Source of the DNA: M2408 sp040386975
GTDB taxonomy: Bacteria; Bacteroidota; Bacteroidia; Flavobacteriales_D; Crocinitomicaceae
Direction: 5' to 3'
Length of the DNA: 64,000 nt
Assembly: GCA_040386975.1 (NCBI GenBank)
Contig: JAZKEO010000001.1
Coordinates: 62,001-126,000 of the forward strand
Every line of letters begins with the position of its first letter. Positions within the stretch are counted from its first letter, which is position 1. The position numbers were made by a program, and so were the translations under genes. Positions 60,542 through 64,000 of the stretch are shown here, one piece after another. Under the pieces are notes generated by a model. It worked only from the letters and a program-made list of their open reading frames with translations. It did not search any database and was not told the DNA's origin.

Positions 60542-61123
60542 ATGATTGAATTTCAAACCAAAAATATTTCTGACCGTTGTAAAGAAATTTACGATTTACA
60601 GAAAAGGTATCTAGTTGATGATTTGAAATTATCAATTATATTATCTCATTTTGGTTATTTTTCTCAAGATTTAGTAAATGGATTTTCAGAAAACATAGAA
60701 GAGATATTAATTTCTAATGGTGACAAGAAACAAATAATTAAGCGTATTTTCTCAATCTTAATTGAAGGTTTACAGAACATACGTGTTCACGGTGAGTCTG
60801 ACGATGATGGAAAATTTTACGGTTCATTTTACATTGCTAAAAATGAAAATGAATTTAAAATTATTTTTGGTAGTTTGATGAAAACCGACAAAAAGCAATT
60901 AATTGAAAATAGATTAGAAAAGTTAAATGCTTTACACGAAGATGATGTTAAAGAGCATTACATGGTTGTTTTATCAAATGGAATTGTTTCAGAAAAGGGA
61001 AATGCGGGTTTAGGTTTTATAACGATGCGTTTGAAATCGAAAAATTTAGTCAAACCAACATTTTTTGCCGTTTCAGATGATTTGCAATTTTTCACAATTG
61101 AATTGACTATTGCTAAAGAGTAA
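60542..61123 (+). CDS. SiaB-family protein kinase-like regulator (DUF6272)
   Basis: 193 residues. It resembles GHKL-type small kinases: KRIFSILIEGLQNIRVHGESDDDG carries the N-box-like element (E-G-x-Q-N-x-R-x-H) and GNAGLGFITMRLKSKN the glycine-rich G-box. This arrangement belongs to the DUF6272/SiaB group, anti-sigma-factor-like kinases that phosphorylate a partner protein in biofilm or c-di-GMP signalling in Pseudomonas. No SiaC partner is found beside it here. Its stop codon directly abuts that of the histidine kinase gene on the other strand. Confidence 0.85.
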   Translation: MIEFQTKNISDRCKEIYDLQKRYLVDDLKLSIILSHFGYFSQDLVNGFSENIEEILISNGDKKQIIKRIFSILIEGLQNIRVHGESDDDGKFYGSFYIAKNENEFKIIFGSLMKTDKKQLIENRLEKLNALHEDDVKEHYMVVLSNGIVSEKGNAGLGFITMRLKSKNLVKPTFFAVSDDLQFFTIELTIAKE

Positions 61124-62326
61124 TTATTTACTGTCAAATTTTAGCTTAAATACCAAACCATTTTTATTTTGAAAGGAGTAAATGCCGTTTATTTGATCAG
61201 ATAATGATTTAATCAATTCCATTCCTAAAGAATCTATGGAATCAATGTTATTTATCATTTCATCTGATAAACCCGGACCATTATCTTGAACTTCTAATTC
61301 AACAAAGTCATTTTGAATATTCAATTTAATTAAAATTTGAAGCTTTTGGGTTTCAATTTGAGCATACTTGTATGAATTTGAAATTAACTCATTTAAAATC
61401 AAGCCACAAGGAATTGAATTGGTTAATTCTAGGTGAACGTCTTCAGCTAATAGAACAATTTCTACTTTTTCTTCAACACCTAAGGAGACAGTAATTTCGT
61501 GAACAAGTTTTTTTATATACTCTTTAAAGTCCAAACGTATGATTTCATTTTGTGTAATAAGATTGTTATGAACTAATGCCATAGAAAAAATGCGGTTTTT
61601 GCATTCTTCTAAAGCATTTTTCACTTCTTCTGATTCAGATATATTCTTTTTGAGGTTGATAAGACTTGTGATGATGTTAAGGTTGTTTTTAACACGGTGA
61701 AAGACTTCCGCCAATAGAATTTCCTTTTCAATTAACATGTTTTTAATCTTCTTTTCTTGAGAGTTATTTTCAAAGGCAATTATTGCAATAATAACTATTG
61801 TGCTTGTGAAACTTAAAATTAGGTTAAACTCAAAGAGTTTTTTTATTAAATCTTCATTTAAAACGATCTCAAAAAATTGATATTTATAGCTAATACTTGT
61901 AGTTATTAAGACAGATAAAGTAAAGGCAGATAAAATTACTAAATGGTTGATAGTTTCTTTTTTCGCCAATAATTGAACCATGCTGATGATCAAAGGGAAA
62001 AACCACAAAAATATATAGGAATCAATTCCCCAAGCGAAATTTAGGAATAGGAAGAAAGCAAAACTGATAAAATAATAAAGATAGATTGATAAAATATATT
62101 TTTTGAATGAATTAAGAATAAAAACAAAAGGAATTAAAAAAAATGAACTTACGCAAGCATAAACTATAGAGTATTGTTCAATAAGAATAAAAAAAACAGT
62201 TGCAACAAGCATATTAGCAATCGAAACAAATGAAATTAAATTCATTTTTCTGGCTAAATTAATTTCTGAAGGAAGGAAGCTTGAGTTAGTCCCAATATTA
62301 ATTATACGTTCAAATTTTTTACGCAT
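61124..62326 (-). CDS. Membrane sensor histidine kinase (HisKA_2 type)
   Basis: 400 residues. Six or seven hydrophobic helices in residues about 28-190 form a 7TM-like sensor without a large periplasmic domain. A HisKA_2/HWE-like dimerisation helix follows with the phosphoacceptor in EVFHRVKNNLNIITSLINLKK (His near 209), then an ATPase domain with NELISNSYKYA (N-box) and VQDNGPGLSDEMI (G1-box). No response regulator lies adjacent within the window, so it is an orphan kinase. Convergent with the SiaB-like gene with no spacer; functional coupling is possible. Confidence 0.9.
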   Translation of the reverse strand: MRKKFERIINIGTNSSFLPSEINLARKMNLISFVSIANMLVATVFFILIEQYSIVYACVSSFFLIPFVFILNSFKKYILSIYLYYFISFAFFLFLNFAWGIDSYIFLWFFPLIISMVQLLAKKETINHLVILSAFTLSVLITTSISYKYQFFEIVLNEDLIKKLFEFNLILSFTSTIVIIAIIAFENNSQEKKIKNMLIEKEILLAEVFHRVKNNLNIITSLINLKKNISESEEVKNALEECKNRIFSMALVHNNLITQNEIIRLDFKEYIKKLVHEITVSLGVEEKVEIVLLAEDVHLELTNSIPCGLILNELISNSYKYAQIETQKLQILIKLNIQNDFVELEVQDNGPGLSDEMINNIDSIDSLGMELIKSLSDQINGIYSFQNKNGLVFKLKFDSK

Positions 62327-62377
62327 TAATTTGATGTTTTGTTTTAAGTTTGGATAAAAATACTAAAAATCAGTTAA

Positions 62378-62412
62378 AACAAAAATGGCTTCCTAATTTT
62401 AGGAAGCCATTT
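62378..62412 (-). terminator. Strong terminator of the M43 protease gene
   Basis: Perfect 12-bp stem between 62383-62394 and 62401-62412 (AAATGGCTTCCT/AGGAAGCCATTT). On the minus strand it is followed by TTTTTG. It lies between two minus-strand genes. Confidence 0.85.
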
Positions 62413-62433
62413 GAATTACTATTTAGAAAATAA

Positions 62434-64000
62434 TTATTGGATAATTACCTTTTCAACTCTGATAAAATCACCTTGTCTTACTTTTACAAAGTAGCAACCA
62501 GCAGCTACAGTTGTATTTTCAAGTAGATTAAATTCAACAGTTTGATTTGTTAAGTTAATAGCTTTTTTAGCAATTACTTGATTGTTAACATTTAAAAGTT
62601 CAAATTCAAGACCTTTATCGTTAGCTAAATAAGAAATATTTAATTGTTCATTTTTATTAATCGGGTTAGGGAAAATTGTTAAATCAAGTGCATTTAATAA
62701 ATTTTCCTTTGCAAATAAAGTTCCTGACAAATTCACATTATCGATATATAAATTGTTTGATACATCAGAAGAATAAAATTCAAATTTAACTCTTGTTTTT
62801 GTGTCTGAAGGCCCTGTAAAAAAGTCAAAAGAACAATTTTTCCATTGACCAGCACTTGTTGGGTTGAAATTACTTGTGAAGTTTCCAGCCGTTAACAATT
62901 CAGCACCTGAAAGAGTTCTCTTTAATGTCCATGTTTTACCACAGTTTCTTGAAGTATAAACTCTTAATTCTTCTGTTATTTCTGCAGCTTGTGTTCCTTG
63001 AGTAGCATAAGCATAATCAAAGTTCAAGTTTATGTGGGTAGCGCCTGATAAATCATAAGATGGAGAAATGATAGCATCTTTATTCCCACCTAAACGGCTC
63101 ATATAATATTGCTCATAGTCTGAACCTGTTCCTGGAGGTATGTAAAAATTTGTAAGTTTAAAACCTGCAGTATTTAATTTACCCTGATTTGGTGTGTGGA
63201 TAAATTGCGCTTCATTCCCTTCAGGGTTTGAAATAATCCAATTTGAAACATCACCATTTAAATCGTCTGAAAAAGGACCATTGTGAGTTGCTACGTCATC
63301 AGAAATATAAATGTATTTTTCAATATCTAATGTGTTAGTTGTAAATCCATTATTTACAGTTAATGTAACTCTTTTCCAACCACCACTAGAAAACGTTACC
63401 ACAGGATTTGCAACTGTTAAATCAGTTGTTGTACCATCTTGAAAACTCCAAAGTCTAGAAATAATTACTGAATTCCATGAGAAATCATTAAAGTAAACAT
63501 TTTCTCCAATACAAGTCGTTAATACACCTGGATATGAAGGATCACTAACTTGTTGTCCAAATTGAGGCGGTACAGAGGATACTCCAAAGTCAGCAATTGG
63601 TGTGCATGTAGGAGCTGGATTAGCAAAAATACCCGTTTCAATATGATTTTGATCATTTACTAAAATATCTCTTAAGGCTTCTTCTGAAGCCAAAGTAGAA
63701 TACATAAGTGCAGCTTGTTCTGGAGTAAACATGAAAGAACAGTATGAATAATCCATGTAGTTGTTGTAATTTTCAACGATACCACCAACTCCATTCACAG
63801 GAGGAACACAAACTCTTGAAGCATTTGGTGTTGGACAAATTGTCCAACCTTTTGTAACTGGAGTATCGTCAAATCCGTCATCACCACAACCTTGACCTGG
63901 ATCGTTGTTACTTCCCCAGACATGTGATAAACCTAAGTAGTGACCAATTTCATGAGTCAATGATCTTGAATTATTCTCACTTCCGGTACCTATTCTACCA
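62434..64000 (-). CDS. T9SS-sorted M43 (pappalysin-type) metalloprotease, partial
   Basis: C-terminal part of a larger gene: the frame stays open to the right edge of the window (residues GRIGTGSENNSRS precede the motif), so the start lies outside. Zinc motif THEIGHYLGLSHVWG (HExxHxxGxxH), then the cysteine-rich CGDDGFDDTPVTKGW segment and the YNNYMDYSYC Met-turn of pappalysins. After it come a PKD-like domain (CIGENVYFNDFSWNS ... WSFQDGTTTDLTVANPVVTF), a jelly-roll domain (SDDLNGDVSNWIISNPEG ... YIDNVNLSG) and a T9SS type A sorting domain (IFPNPINKNEQLNI ... AAGCYFVKVRQG). A secreted gelatinase-like protease; terminator downstream. Confidence 0.92.
   Translation of the reverse strand, partial: GRIGTGSENNSRSLTHEIGHYLGLSHVWGSNNDPGQGCGDDGFDDTPVTKGWTICPTPNASRVCVPPVNGVGGIVENYNNYMDYSYCSFMFTPEQAALMYSTLASEEALRDILVNDQNHIETGIFANPAPTCTPIADFGVSSVPPQFGQQVSDPSYPGVLTTCIGENVYFNDFSWNSVIISRLWSFQDGTTTDLTVANPVVTFSSGGWKRVTLTVNNGFTTNTLDIEKYIYISDDVATHNGPFSDDLNGDVSNWIISNPEGNEAQFIHTPNQGKLNTAGFKLTNFYIPPGTGSDYEQYYMSRLGGNKDAIISPSYDLSGATHINLNFDYAYATQGTQAAEITEELRVYTSRNCGKTWTLKRTLSGAELLTAGNFTSNFNPTSAGQWKNCSFDFFTGPSDTKTRVKFEFYSSDVSNNLYIDNVNLSGTLFAKENLLNALDLTIFPNPINKNEQLNISYLANDKGLEFELLNVNNQVIAKKAINLTNQTVEFNLLENTTVAAGCYFVKVRQGDFIRVEKVIIQ

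Noticed and set aside
62434..63960. Treating the M43 protease as complete from 63960
   Set aside because: The first codon there is TTG inside the zinc motif region, and the frame continues open to the window edge; the gene is truncated by the window, not by nature.
1..64000. tRNA, rRNA, CRISPR array, prophage or restriction/defence island
   Set aside because: Looked for on both strands by eye; no conserved tRNA arms, spaced direct repeats, phage structural genes or defence genes were recognised. The GxxExxY nuclease-like gene alone is not evidence of a defence locus.

Overview
This 64 kb window is chromosomal DNA of an AT-rich member of the Bacteroidota, most likely a flavobacterium-like organism (order Flavobacteriales; the family is not decided by this sequence). 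Three things point there. Promoters repeatedly match the Bacteroidota -7 box TAnnTTTG, a few with TTG about 19-23 bp upstream. Five secreted proteins end in a C-terminal type IX secretion (T9SS) sorting domain of the 'YPNP...G.Y' kind. Many families are typical of the group, such as DUF2480, GlmU-like sugar nucleotidyltransferase, fused ResB/CcsA and P-domain/CotH proteins. I see no rRNA, tRNA, CRISPR array, transposase or phage genes.

Layout. 1-2.2 kb: tex. 2.3-7.9 kb: a co-directional envelope cluster of a TonB-C domain protein, a T9SS-exported P-domain/CotH kinase-like protein, a lipoprotein, a small secreted protein, a VTC-type polyphosphate-polymerase domain protein, a DUF4956 membrane protein and a DUF2490 barrel. 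7.9-13.7 kb: a small unknown protein, a dicarboxylate symporter, a large YfhO membrane protein and a T9SS DNRLRE protein. 13.8-21.6 kb: a markedly AT-rich glycan island (deacetylase-like, GNAT, GT4, FkbM methyltransferase, then a LamG T9SS protein and a Wzx-like flippase). 22-26.5 kb: Na+/solute symporter, GlmU-like enzyme, and acyl-CoA reductase divergent from an Alvin-type ferredoxin. 26.5-31.6 kb: superoxide dismutase, MiaE, a bestrophin/carbonic anhydrase pair, OsmC, GxxExxY protein and glutathione peroxidase. 31.6-38.9 kb: fused CcsBA, a PorE-like OmpA protein and an acyl-CoA dehydrogenase. 39-45.8 kb: secreted and barrel-like unknowns followed by a GH3/beta-lactamase-domain fusion. 45.9-52.5 kb: BCP peroxiredoxin, photolyase, metallophosphoesterase, PLP deaminase-like enzyme, EttA, VF530 and an orphan. 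52.6-64 kb: M1 aminopeptidase, rhomboid protease, a lipoprotein, DUF2480, RarA, an unusual FAD oxidoreductase, a YkgJ-like protein, a SiaB-like kinase convergent with a histidine kinase, and a T9SS M43 metalloprotease cut by the right edge.

How the genes work together. The T9SS substrates and the PorE-like protein indicate an active type IX export pathway. Oxidative-stress functions are dense (Sod, OsmC, GPx, BCP). Bestrophin with beta-carbonic anhydrase looks like a bicarbonate or pH module. The most system-like region is the CotH/VTC/DUF4956/DUF2490 cluster, which I read as an uncharacterised envelope pathway linking polyphosphate chemistry to a secreted kinase-like protein.

Outside genes, the window holds a family of about 170-250 bp intergenic elements built from hairpin modules (four copies), short palindromes that also sit inside genes, a perfect 28-bp inverted repeat, and many short formulaic intergenic repeats.
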